Shown here: piece after piece, positions 1 through 7,868 of the stretch | How the letters are laid out: each line of letters begins with the position of its first letter | Position numbering within the stretch: the first letter of the stretch is position 1 | Assembly: GCA_031279425.1 (NCBI GenBank) | Contig: JAITIQ010000235.1 | Location: 1-43,678 of the forward strand | Reading direction: 5' to 3' | Source: Accumulibacter sp. | Lineage (GTDB): Bacteria; Pseudomonadota; Gammaproteobacteria; Burkholderiales; Rhodocyclaceae | DNA length: 43,678 bases | The notes under the pieces: generated by a model | What the model was told of the DNA's origin: nothing | What the model saw: only the letters and a program-made list of their open reading frames with translations | Databases searched by the model: none | Made by a program: the position numbers and the translations under genes

Positions 1-90
1 CTGAAAGAAATCATCGGGGCCGTGGAGGAAGTATTCGGCTCTTGGGTTCATGGGAATGACGCTTTGCGCAAACTATGCGCAATTAATTAA
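1..90 (+). CDS. 3' end of an unidentified gene
   Basis: Frame 1 is open from the window edge to TAA at 88-90 and encodes about 29 residues, ending ...DALRKLCAINN. The composition (helical, charged and hydrophobic alternation) looks like a protein C-terminus rather than random sequence, but it is too short to assign a family. The 5' part lies outside the window. Not identified. Confidence 0.35.
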   Translation: MKEIIGAVEEVFGSWVHGNDALRKLCAIN

Positions 91-136
91 GGTGCTACGT
101 ATATTATCGCCGCCGGCGATAGCGATAACATACAAG

Positions 137-163
137 GTTGGGGGGAGCGAAGCGAACCCCAAC
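137..163. repeat. Short GTTGGGG/CCCCAAC hairpin
   Basis: GTTGGGG at 137-143 is the exact reverse complement of CCCCAAC at 157-163. The loop contains a second small inverted motif (AGCG-AAGCGA). Similar 'gttgggg...ttcgct...ccccaac' hairpins occur between genes in many beta- and gammaproteobacteria (from memory). No T-run follows, so it is not a clear intrinsic terminator. Confidence 0.5.
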
Positions 164-478
164 ATCATCACTTTTCTCTTGCTTTCATGGACATATTCAC
201 ATCCGTCGCCAATCCTCAGCGAGCCTGCTCAGCTTTGTGGCTTGAACAAGGACGAAGACCGAAGTTCAAAGCAAGCATATCCCTGGGCGTAAAACATCGC
301 CGATTTTGAAATGGGCGATGCTTCTTTTGGCACGATCCCCGGACTGCGCTTCGCTGGTCCAGACCACGCTGGCTGGACCGGCGCCGGGAATTTCATGAAC
401 GGGGAGGGAAAGGGATTCCGCCGCTCTTCGTGAAAGGCCGGGCGATGCACGGATTCGACGCCAGGGAATTCGAGCGTC
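164..478. other. Stretch without a supported gene
   Basis: No convincing gene is seen here. A 40-codon open frame (ATG 311 to TGA 433) has glycine-rich, plausible composition but no recognisable domain and no clear ribosome-binding site. The longer minus-strand frames across this stretch run into the antisense of the following gene and lack coherent composition. It may be decayed DNA upstream of the Rhs-like fragment. Confidence 0.3.
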
Positions 479-517
479 TGTGGCGCGCCGGGTAAAGTTT
501 GTGGCGCGCCGGATAAA
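479..517. repeat. Tandem 18-bp direct repeat with GGCGCGCC core
   Basis: TGTGGCGCGCCGGGTAAA (479-496) recurs as TGTGGCGCGCCGGATAAA (500-517), with one mismatch and starts 21 bp apart, about two helical turns. It lies just upstream of the start of the small secreted protein. The spacing is compatible with paired protein-binding sites, but no known operator is recognised. Confidence 0.45.
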
Positions 518-527
518 TGGAAATAGA

Positions 528-893
528 ATGGCAGAGATGAAACCCTTCCCCGAGAGCCTTCTTGTCCCCCTGCCTGCCGCGGCGATCCTCTGCCTCCTGC
601 CCGGTCTCGCCTGGGCGCAGGTGAGCCTGCCGAACGGGGGAGTGGGAGAAGTCGTAGTGGATCTCAAGGTACAGATGGTGAGCGGCCTGATCACCGTGGA
701 TCGGCAGTATGAAGACGATCGCTGGCAGATCCACTGGAGATGGAACCCGTTGGAACTGAAAGGAGGTGCGATCGCCGAGGCGACGGGCGGGGAAGCCTGT
801 CCCGCGTGGCGGGAAGTGAAGATCCAGGGGCGGAGCTACGCGGGGAGTGACGGCTTGAGCTGGAAGTTGGAGAACCGGTACAGCACGCTATGA
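528..893 (+). CDS. Small secreted protein, possible N-terminal remnant of an Rhs/YD-repeat protein
   Basis: About 121 residues from ATG 528 (ATG 537 in frame is equally possible; neither has a strong ribosome-binding site). A signal peptide is visible: basic start, a hydrophobic run rich in L/A/P around residues 10-30, then AWAQ as a likely cleavage site. The mature part has a pattern seen near the start of Rhs/YD-repeat proteins: a VDLKV strand, a 'G-x-I-x-V-x-R' strand and a W-rich stretch before a Pro-Leu. Such proteins are normally far longer, and no YD repeats follow; the frame stops at 893. I read it as a truncated copy or a small exported protein of unknown role. Low certainty. Confidence 0.4.
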   Translation: MAEMKPFPESLLVPLPAAAILCLLPGLAWAQVSLPNGGVGEVVVDLKVQMVSGLITVDRQYEDDRWQIHWRWNPLELKGGAIAEATGGEACPAWREVKIQGRSYAGSDGLSWKLENRYSTL

Positions 894-924
894 GCCACTA
901 CGATCCTTTCCGGCACGAGAGTCC

Positions 925-1917
925 ATGAATCGCACCGAGCGCTTCTACAAAATCGACCAGATACTCCATGAACGGCGCGCGGTGCCCATCGAGGTGTTTC
1001 TGGAAGAGCTCGACGTGTCGCGCGCCACTTTCAAGCGCGACATGGAGTACCTGCGGGACCGGCTTCATGCCCCGATTGTCTGGGATCGCGACGCGGGCGG
1101 CTATCGATTCGAGAGCAGCGAGGCCACGGGCCCGGCTTATGAGTTGCCCGGTTTGTGGTTCTCGTCCGGTGAACTGTACGCCCTTCTGGCGGCCCACAAG
1201 CTGTTGGGTGATCTCGAGCCGGGAATTCTGGCATCCCACGTTGCCCCCTTGCAGGCGCGCTTGGCGGCCTTGCTGGAGTCCTCGGGGCATTCAGCCTCGG
1301 AAATCACCCAGCGGGTACGGTTGTTGTCAATGGCCAAGCGCGCGGTGGAGTCACGGTTTTTCACCGATGTCATGATTGCTCTGCTGGAGCGCAAGCGCAT
1401 CGAGATCGATGCCTGGAACCGGGGACGGAATGAGATCAATACTCGCACGGTCTCCCCGCAACGCCTCGTTCATTATCGCGACAACTGGTATCTGGATGCC
1501 TGGTGCCATCTGCGCAACGATCTGCGTAGCTTCTCGATGGATGCCATTCAGCGGGTGAAGGTGCTACGTGAGAAGGCGCGCAATGTGGCGGCGGCCAAGC
1601 TGGATGCCCACTACTCCTCGGCCTACGGCATCTTTGCCGGCCAGCCCGGGGGTTGGGCCATACTGCGATTTTCGCCGGAGCGTGCACGCTGGGTACGGTC
1701 GGAGCGCTGGCACCAGGAACAGCAGGCTGAAGCATTGGCGGACGGCAGCTACCGCCTGCGGGTACCCTATGCCGACGAACGCGAGCTGTTGATGGACATC
1801 TTGCGTCACGGTCGCCAGGTGGAGGTCGAAACGCCGGAGTCTCTGTGCCGGGCGGTGGCCGACGAAGTGTCGGCCATGAGCGGGATGTACCACGGCTGTC
1901 ATCCGATCAATTCATGA
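925..1917 (+). CDS. WYL-domain transcriptional regulator
   Basis: 330 residues. The N-terminal ~60 residues form a DeoR/HTH_11-type winged helix (ERFYKIDQILHERRAVPIEV... SRATFKRDMEYLRD). A helical linker follows, then a WYL domain around residues 150-240 containing HYRDNWYLDAW, and a C-terminal WCX-like extension. WYL regulators sense ligands, often nucleotides or single-stranded DNA, through the WYL module. Members such as BrxR/CapW control phage-defence loci and DriD controls DNA-damage genes. The gene stands alone after the secreted fragment, about 350 bp ahead of the HIRAN and membrane-protein pair on the same strand, so control of that pair is a reasonable inference. Family call firm, target unknown. 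Confidence 0.88.
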   Translation: MNRTERFYKIDQILHERRAVPIEVFLEELDVSRATFKRDMEYLRDRLHAPIVWDRDAGGYRFESSEATGPAYELPGLWFSSGELYALLAAHKLLGDLEPGILASHVAPLQARLAALLESSGHSASEITQRVRLLSMAKRAVESRFFTDVMIALLERKRIEIDAWNRGRNEINTRTVSPQRLVHYRDNWYLDAWCHLRNDLRSFSMDAIQRVKVLREKARNVAAAKLDAHYSSAYGIFAGQPGGWAILRFSPERARWVRSERWHQEQQAEALADGSYRLRVPYADERELLMDILRHGRQVEVETPESLCRAVADEVSAMSGMYHGCHPINS

Positions 1918-2264
1918 GGTGTGGTATTTGCGCCATCACCCCGATAGGGTAGTGGATCGTAATGGGAGGATGTGATCATTGTTGAATGCGTCGGATGCTG
2001 ATTTTTTCGCCCTGCGGCAAATGAAGAACGACTCCCGTGCCACCTCCCTGTGGGAGGCGAGGTCGGCGTTTAGGAAGGGGATTGAAAGCGCAGATCGCCG
2101 CAAGCCGGGGCGAAGCTGAAGTGACCTTCTTCGATTGGACAGGGCATTGAAGGCCGTCCGTGGCCGCAGGTTGTCTCTGGATGCCGGGGTGAAACCATCG
2201 GGAGGTGGCGCAGTCTTTGAGCCACTCGCGCGGTAGGCTGGCTCTATTTGAACGGGGAGGCGCC
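1918..2264. other. Intergenic region between WYL regulator and HIRAN gene
   Basis: No gene supported. It contains a short hairpin (CCTCCC-tgt-GGGAGG near 2044-2058) without a T-run. At its end is a strong ribosome-binding site, GGGGAGG at 2254-2260, which decides the ATG 2265 start of the HIRAN gene. A promoter for the HIRAN gene probably lies here, but I see no convincing -35/-10 pair. Confidence 0.4.
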
Positions 2265-2675
2265 ATGAGCAGACGATTGTTCCTTGAGCGGGTGGCCGTG
2301 CTGGTCGGTATCGGTATTGCCACGCCAGTCGCTCGCGCAGCCGTGCCGAGGGGGGTGGAATTGCAACGATCGCCCGTGGCGGGATTTCAGTATCATCAGG
2401 GTGCGGCCATCTGGCCATGGCTGGTGGTGGGGGCTTCCCTGAGCCTCGTGCGCGAGCCCGACAATGCCTATGATCCACGAGCGGTTCGCGTCGATTGGCA
2501 GGGGCGGAAACTTGGCTACATTCCGCGCATTGATAACGCGGCGGCAAGCCATCTGCTGGATTCCGGTCACGTGCTGGAAGCACGGATCGTTGCGCTCCGG
2601 GATTCCGAAAATCCCTGGGGCCGCGTTGAATTCGCGATCTTTTTGGGCGAACCGGGAGCGGACGATGGACGATGA
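2265..2675 (+). CDS. HIRAN-domain protein with a Tat-type signal peptide
   Basis: 136 residues from ATG 2265, chosen because GGGGAGG sits 4 bp upstream. The first ~28 residues are a twin-arginine signal: SRRLFLE followed by a hydrophobic stretch and an ARA-A cleavage site. Residues ~35-125 match the HIRAN domain: S-x-V-A-G-F-Q-Y-H, LVREPDNAYDPRAVRV, G-x-K-L-G-Y-I-P-R and a final PW-x-R-V-E strand. HIRAN normally binds 3' DNA ends or ssDNA in Rad5/HLTF-type SNF2 enzymes, and bacteria also carry stand-alone copies. Export of a DNA-binding-type fold is unusual. Its last codons overlap the next gene by 11 bp, implying translational coupling. Domain call good; function unknown. Confidence 0.8.
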   Translation: MSRRLFLERVAVLVGIGIATPVARAAVPRGVELQRSPVAGFQYHQGAAIWPWLVVGASLSLVREPDNAYDPRAVRVDWQGRKLGYIPRIDNAAASHLLDSGHVLEARIVALRDSENPWGRVEFAIFLGEPGADDGR

Positions 2676-3336
2676 ACCCCTCCTGCCGCGCCGCGTGACC
2701 TTGCTGGGCGAGGCTATGCGGCCGCTCTGGCGGAAGATCGAGACTCGGCTTGACGAGCATGTCGTTCCGGTTACCCCGGCGTATGGGTTGGACGAGGTCG
2801 TATCCTGCCATCTGAATGAGCTTCACACACTCGGTTACCGCCTCACCGATCGAATCAACGACCTGATGTCCGATGTGGTGGCGAACGAGCACTCGACCGA
2901 CGGCGACGTCTATCGCGCTGTCGGCCGCTTCGAGGTGTTTGTGGAGGAACTGCTTGCCGGCTATCGCGATGTACGCGCCCTCGATGCTCACGGCCGCGAT
3001 GCCGAGGCGCGCGATTTGTTGGCAGGCGTCTACCGACATACCTTGGTCGAGATCAGAGACTGGCTCGAAGATCTGATCGAGACCCTGGCGGATCCGATGG
3101 CCGCGGTCAGGCGGCGCGGCTTGCCGACGACCGGGTACGTCGAGCTTCCTCTCATCCTGACGCTGACGGCTGCTCCCGAGCTGGCTGACTTGTCGCGCTG
3201 GATCGAGGGTAACGCAGGCGTATTCCCTTCGGGTGCTGCCGCCCGAAGAGAATCCGGGCTCGGTTTCTGGGGTACCGTGGGAGCGGTAATTCTTGGCTGG
3301 GGGATCGGCGAGGCGCTGTTTGGAGATGACGACTGA
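2665..3336 (+). CDS. Unknown protein with C-terminal membrane segment, coupled to HIRAN gene
   Basis: 223 residues from ATG 2665, which overlaps the HIRAN stop; GGGAG at 2654-2658 serves as ribosome-binding site. The bulk is acidic and helical with heptad-like leucines (residues ~15-150), suggesting a coiled or helical-bundle cytoplasmic domain. A C-terminal glycine-rich hydrophobic segment (GFWGTVGAVILGWGIGEALF) could anchor it in the inner membrane, leaving a short acidic tail GDDD. No domain family is recognised. The tight overlap says it works with the exported HIRAN protein. No function is proposed. Confidence 0.7.
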   Translation: MDDEPLLPRRVTLLGEAMRPLWRKIETRLDEHVVPVTPAYGLDEVVSCHLNELHTLGYRLTDRINDLMSDVVANEHSTDGDVYRAVGRFEVFVEELLAGYRDVRALDAHGRDAEARDLLAGVYRHTLVEIRDWLEDLIETLADPMAAVRRRGLPTTGYVELPLILTLTAAPELADLSRWIEGNAGVFPSGAAARRESGLGFWGTVGAVILGWGIGEALFGDDD

Positions 3337-3676
3337 GGAACGGGAAGCGCATGGGGATGGGTGTTGCCAAAGTGTTGCGGGCAGCCCAAAACAGCCTGGG
3401 AGACCCGTAACCAGGCGCGGGGCGTCCCGAAAAACGCAGTCGAGCGACGACATGGACACTCTGATCGTGGGAAAAGGCGCCTCGCCCTCGCTGGCCGGCG
3501 CTTCGCCGCGCTGCGCGACGAGCCAAGCCGTCTTTCCGGGATTGGCGCGGTCGTGGACAAAGCTTCTACGATATCGCCGCCGGTAAAAGAACGAACCGTG
3601 TGGCCGGAGAATCTTCGCCAACCGTCGGAAAAGGAATAGACTACTAAGTTTGGTCTGCCGGGCTGCGAACCTGGCG
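3337..3676. other. Intergenic region before the SNF2 ATPase
   Basis: Two overlapping plus-strand open frames and long minus-strand frames cross this stretch, but none has a ribosome-binding site or sensible composition. I looked for a displaced SWIM zinc-finger segment, expected ahead of this type of SNF2 protein, and found no CxC...CxH pattern in any plus frame. No terminator or promoter is convincing. Confidence 0.3.
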
Positions 3677-6600
3677 ATGCGGTTTCAACGGGGCCACATC
3701 GAGCCGTTCATGTCTATGTCGACGAAGGCAGTTGAAAATCCGGGGGAAAGCTACATTTCGGTCAAGCTCTCGTGGGCGGAGGAACTGCGGCGCGTATCGC
3801 TGGCCGTGAGCCAGAACAGTGGCAGGTCTTCTTCTTCGAGCCGCAACCAGCTGTTCTATCTGCTGCACTGGACACCCGATACCAACCGTGCCGGGATCAC
3901 GGTGCGCCATGGGCGCAGCCCGGAAGAAGCCGAAGCGTGGCAGGACATGGAACGCGCCCTGGCCAAGCCGTCTCCGTCGATGACGCAGCAGGACGTCGAT
4001 ATCCTGCGCCTGCTTTCCGAGGCGGGCATCGACGACGGCCTGCATGCTTTTGTCCTGCACGGCCAGAAGGCGGGCGATATTCTGCAGCGTCTGCTGCGAA
4101 CCGGACGCCTGGTTCTGGCCAGCGATTTTTCTCCTTTGCTTTACAGCGAACCGAGACTGGGAAGCCTTGCCTGGAAAATCGATCCGCAAGGCTTCCAGCG
4201 GCCCTGTTTCAGGGTACTTCCGGAATCCTGCGCGGCTTTGCCGCTGCTCCCTCCGTGGTACGTCGATCTCGATCGCGGCCTGATGGGCCCGCTCGACGTG
4301 CCGGGCGATCCCGAAGTCATCGCGCGGCTGTTTTCATTGCCGCCCTTGCCCGACAGGAAAGCCGCGCGGGTCGCCCAGGCGCTGGCCGGACTGGCCCCGG
4401 ATCTGCCGCCGCCGGACGCGCATGCCCAGGCCTCGCTGCGCCGCATCGTCGCCGCGTTGCGTCCCGTGCTGCGCCTCGAGACACTGAAAACCAACGGACA
4501 TGCCGCCTGGCGGGACTACGCCGAGATGCATGACTCCTCCAGCCTCGACGTGGCCGTGCCGAGTTTCCGGTACGGCGAAGCCGAAGTCGGGATTTTCGAC
4601 GACCACGTCTTCATCGTCCTGGAGGATGGCGAGACCGTGCGCGTCGAGCGGCAGCCCGACAGGGAAAGCCGCTTCCTGGCGGCGCTCTCCGACACCGGCC
4701 TGCAGCGCCTTCCCGCCAATGTGCCGAATTCCGCCGGCTGCCTGCCGGAAACGATGTACACTCTGGCCAGCGAAGCGTGCTGGCCGGACTTCATGCAGGA
4801 TGGATGCCAGACGCTGCGCGCCGCGGGGTGGGAGATCGAATTCGATGAGGAATTCCGCCATTACGCCTTGCGGGTCGACGCCTGGGAAGCGAAGCTCGTC
4901 GCCGTCGGAAACGGCTGGTTCGATCTCTACATGGGCATCGTGGTGGAGGGCGAGCGCCTGCCGCTGGCGCCGCTTCTGGCATCCCTGTTCCAGCGCGACG
5001 CGCGCTGGCTGGAAACCGCCGGGCTATCGAAAATACCCGACGGTGAACTGATCGAACTGCGCACGCCGGCCAACCGGCGCCTGCACGTTCCGGCGGAACG
5101 GCTGAAGCCGCTGGCGGCCACGCTCATCGATCTGTTCGACGGACTCGACGGCGGCTGTCGCTTGCGCATCTCGCGTTTCGACGCGCAGCGCTTGAACGCC
5201 CTTGCCGGCACCGGACGCTGGCAATTCCACGGCCAGGAAGAGATCATGGCGCTCGCCGACCGTCTGCTCGCCGCCCAGGGTGTGCGCCTCGCCGAGGCAC
5301 CAAAGGGTCTCGGGCTGGAATTGCGCGAATACCAGAAGGAGGGTGTGGCGTGGCTGCAGTTCCTGCGCGAGCACGATCTCTCCGGCATCCTGGCCGACGA
5401 CATGGGGCTGGGCAAGACCGCGCAGGCGCTGGCGCATCTTCTGCTGGAAAAGGAAACGGGCCGGCTCGACCGGCCGGCGCTCGTCGTCCTGCCGACCTCG
5501 CTTGTCTTCAACTGGATGAACGAGGCGGCGCGCTTTGCCCCGGCCCTGTCCGTGCTCGCCTTGCAGGGGGTAGACAGAAAACTCCGCTTCGACGAAATCC
5601 CGCGCTGTGACGTGGTGCTTACGACGTATCCCCTGCTCTGGCGCGACGCCGCCGAGCTGACCCGTTTCGCCTATCACCTGCTGATCCTCGACGAAGCACA
5701 GACCGTCAAGAATTCGCGTAGCCAGAGCGCCGAAGTGGTCCGGCGGATCGATGCGCGACATCGGCTGTGTCTGACCGGAACGCCGCTGGAAAACCATCTC
5801 GGCGAATTGTGGAGCCAGTTCGATTTCCTGCTGCCGGGTTTCCTCGGCAGCGCCCATACGTTTGCCAAGCATTGGCGCACGCCCGTCGAGAAACAGGGCG
5901 ATCTGGCGCGGCGCGATCTGTTGGCGCGGCGCATCCGTCCATTCGTCCTGCGGCGACGCAAGGAGGAGGTGGCGCCGGAATTGCCGCCGAAGACGATCAT
6001 CCAGCGCAAAATCGAGTTGTCCGGCGGCCAGCGCGATCTTTACGAGACGATACGCGTCTCGATGGATGCCATGGTGCGCGAGAAAATCATCCGCATGGGC
6101 TTCGGACGCAGCCGAATTTCCATTCTCGATGCCTTGCTCAAGCTGCGCCAGGTCTGCTGCGATCCCCGTCTGGTCAAGACGCCGATCGCCCGGAAAGTCA
6201 GGGAGCGCGCCAAGCTCGACCTCCTGATGACGATGCTGCCGGAACTCGTCGACGAGGGGCGGAAAATTCTCGTCTTTTCCCAATTTACAGGCATGCTGGC
6301 CCTGATCGAGCAGGAGATGAAAGCAGCCGGAATCGACTACGCCCTGCTGACCGGAGATACCCATGAGCGCGAAGATCCGGTGCGGCGTTTCCAGTCCGGC
6401 GAGCTTCCGGTATTCCTGATCAGCCTGAAGGCGGGTGGCGTCGGACTCAACCTGACTGCCGCGGACACGGTCATTCATTACGACCCGTGGTGGAATCCGG
6501 CCGTGGAAAACCAGGCCACCGATCGCGCGCACCGCATCGGCCAGGACAAACCCGTATTCGTGTACAAGCTGATCGTCGCCGGCAGTATCGAGGAAAAAAT

Positions 6601-6718
6601 CCTCACGCTGCAGGAGCGCAAGGCGGATCTCGCCGATGGAATCCTGTCGGCGGACGGTCGCGCGGCCCGGTTTGACGAGGAAGACATCGCCGCGCTGTTC
6701 GCTCCGCTGCCATCCTGA
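3677..6718 (+). CDS. SNF2-family DEAD/H ATPase (bacterial RapA/HepA-like helicase)
   Basis: About 1013 residues if started at ATG 3677; TTG 3650 and ATG 3710 or 3716 are alternatives and none has a good ribosome-binding site. The C-terminal half carries every SNF2 motif: Q-like LREYQKEGVAWLQ, motif I DDMGLGKT, motif II DEAQ, motif III LTGTPLEN, then the helicase-C motifs FSQFTGML, SLKAGGVGLNLTAAD and QATDRAHRIGQ. The N-terminal ~500 residues are the variable region typical of bacterial SNF2 proteins. Homologues often start with a SWIM zinc finger, which I do not see, so the N-terminus may be short. Such enzymes translocate on double-stranded DNA to remodel nucleoprotein. It lies on the same strand as the HIRAN gene, which is notable because HIRAN and SNF2 are fused in Rad5/HLTF. 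Confidence 0.9.
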   Translation: MRFQRGHIEPFMSMSTKAVENPGESYISVKLSWAEELRRVSLAVSQNSGRSSSSSRNQLFYLLHWTPDTNRAGITVRHGRSPEEAEAWQDMERALAKPSPSMTQQDVDILRLLSEAGIDDGLHAFVLHGQKAGDILQRLLRTGRLVLASDFSPLLYSEPRLGSLAWKIDPQGFQRPCFRVLPESCAALPLLPPWYVDLDRGLMGPLDVPGDPEVIARLFSLPPLPDRKAARVAQALAGLAPDLPPPDAHAQASLRRIVAALRPVLRLETLKTNGHAAWRDYAEMHDSSSLDVAVPSFRYGEAEVGIFDDHVFIVLEDGETVRVERQPDRESRFLAALSDTGLQRLPANVPNSAGCLPETMYTLASEACWPDFMQDGCQTLRAAGWEIEFDEEFRHYALRVDAWEAKLVAVGNGWFDLYMGIVVEGERLPLAPLLASLFQRDARWLETAGLSKIPDGELIELRTPANRRLHVPAERLKPLAATLIDLFDGLDGGCRLRISRFDAQRLNALAGTGRWQFHGQEEIMALADRLLAAQGVRLAEAPKGLGLELREYQKEGVAWLQFLREHDLSGILADDMGLGKTAQALAHLLLEKETGRLDRPALVVLPTSLVFNWMNEAARFAPALSVLALQGVDRKLRFDEIPRCDVVLTTYPLLWRDAAELTRFAYHLLILDEAQTVKNSRSQSAEVVRRIDARHRLCLTGTPLENHLGELWSQFDFLLPGFLGSAHTFAKHWRTPVEKQGDLARRDLLARRIRPFVLRRRKEEVAPELPPKTIIQRKIELSGGQRDLYETIRVSMDAMVREKIIRMGFGRSRISILDALLKLRQVCCDPRLVKTPIARKVRERAKLDLLMTMLPELVDEGRKILVFSQFTGMLALIEQEMKAAGIDYALLTGDTHEREDPVRRFQSGELPVFLISLKAGGVGLNLTAADTVIHYDPWWNPAVENQATDRAHRIGQDKPVFVYKLIVAGSIEEKILTLQERKADLADGILSADGRAARFDEEDIAALFAPLPS

Positions 6719-6872
6719 TTCGGGAGAAGGGAAGGACATCCCACCTCCTGTTCGTTCCAGTCGGGACGCCTCCCCGTCCGAAGAGGGAAGGGAAAGCCGG
6801 ACGCCTGCCGCGTCTGGAAGATCCAGAAAGGTTTTCTCCTCCACTTTGGATGGCCCCTCGGGAGGCTTCGGT

Positions 6873-6902
6873 TTGACCATGTGGCAGGGCCTGGAGGATA
6901 AT
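6873..6902 (+). promoter_or_regulatory. Sigma-70-like promoter for rquA
   Basis: TTGACC at 6873-6878 and GATAAT at 6897-6902 are separated by 18 bp and each differ from consensus by one base. The position is about 90 bp upstream of the rquA start at 6991. Prediction from sequence only. Confidence 0.5.
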
Positions 6903-6990
6903 CTTAGATCTATGTCTCTCCTGCCCATCCTGCCGGTTGCCGGCAGGTTGTTGCATGCGTCTCAAGGTTTCCCATCCGATAGGACAAAAA

Positions 6991-7701
6991 ATGACCAAGA
7001 ACCATCCATCGCTCGCCCTCGACCCCTATTACGAAGGCGTTCCGCAATACATGATCGACGTGTACGACTGGGCATACGTCGATCCGGACTGGGCGCGCGT
7101 GCTGGATCACAACTGGGTCGTCCGCGTCCTGTTGTTCTTGAACGACCGGCGGTTGATGCGCGCCTATCTCGATGAAATCGAGGAAGGCATGCGCGTCTGG
7201 CAGGTGGCCCACGTTTACGGGGATCTGGTCACGCGCGCGGCGAGAAAGGTCGGACCCAGGGGAGCCTTTCATTTGACCGACGTTACGCCCGTACAGGTGG
7301 AACACGCCGCCCGCAAGCTGGCCGGCATGTCCTGGACCCGGGTCATCCGCTCCGACGCCGCCGGGTTTGCCGTCGAGGAACAGGATTCCTATGATCTGAT
7401 TTGCAGTTTCCTCCTGCTGCACGAAGTGCCCGAGGAAAAGAAACACGAAATCGTCAACCATGTGCTGACGAAATTGACCCGGGGCAGCAAGGCCGTCTTC
7501 GTCGATTATCACAACCCGTCCCGCTGGCAACCGATCCGTTATCTCCTCAAGGTGGTCAATCGCCTGCTCGAACCGTTCGCCGAAACGATGTGGGAAAACG
7601 AAATCCGCTACTATGCCCGCGACGCCGACCGGTTTTCCTGGCGCAAGGAAACCCTGTTCGGCGGCGTCTACCAATGCGTGGTCGTCGAACACAAGTCCTG
7701 A
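6991..7701 (+). CDS. rquA: Rhodoquinone biosynthesis methyltransferase-like protein RquA
   Basis: 236 residues from ATG 6991, preceded by AGGA 7 bp upstream. RquA converts ubiquinone to rhodoquinone, the low-potential quinone used with fumarate reductase under anoxia. It has a class I methyltransferase fold but performs an amino transfer using SAM. Family hallmarks visible here: an N-terminal VPQYMIDVYDWAYVDP segment, VYGDL in place of the usual glycine-rich SAM motif, FLLLHEVPEE, and VDYHNPSRWQP followed by LLEPFAETMW. The length matches the family. It stands as a single gene with its own promoter between the SNF2 gene and the V4R gene. The main alternative is a related methyltransferase, but the motif set fits RquA well. 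Confidence 0.85.
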   Translation: MTKNHPSLALDPYYEGVPQYMIDVYDWAYVDPDWARVLDHNWVVRVLLFLNDRRLMRAYLDEIEEGMRVWQVAHVYGDLVTRAARKVGPRGAFHLTDVTPVQVEHAARKLAGMSWTRVIRSDAAGFAVEEQDSYDLICSFLLLHEVPEEKKHEIVNHVLTKLTRGSKAVFVDYHNPSRWQPIRYLLKVVNRLLEPFAETMWENEIRYYARDADRFSWRKETLFGGVYQCVVVEHKS

Positions 7702-7756
7702 CCCATGATCGTTTCCCGACCGGGTTTACCGGGCCGTGGAGCGCGTGATACACAGG

Positions 7757-7765
7757 TGTTAGAAT
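7757..7765 (+). promoter_or_regulatory. Extended -10 element upstream of V4R gene
   Basis: TGTTAGAAT reads as TGn plus TAGAAT, an extended -10 hexamer. No good -35 is found at normal spacing. The V4R start lies about 104 bp downstream at 7869. Confidence 0.35.
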
Positions 7766-7868
7766 CGAAGTCGATCAGCAAGCCGGCCATCGGACGGATC
7801 ATTGACTGTCGCCGGGTCTCGCTGAGGCGCTGTATTCATCCACCTGCTGTCAAGACCAAGGAGGCAAC

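Noticed and set aside
1936-3621. 561-codon minus-strand open frame across the HIRAN and membrane-protein genes
   Set aside because: The plus strand has ribosome-binding sites, a signal peptide and a recognisable HIRAN domain; the minus peptide is low-complexity Arg/Pro/Ser-rich.
5024-6928. 634-codon minus-strand open frame opposite the SNF2 gene
   Set aside because: It is the antisense of a gene with every SNF2 motif intact. The peptide shows no domain, no ribosome-binding site, and the bias expected from complementing GC-rich codons.
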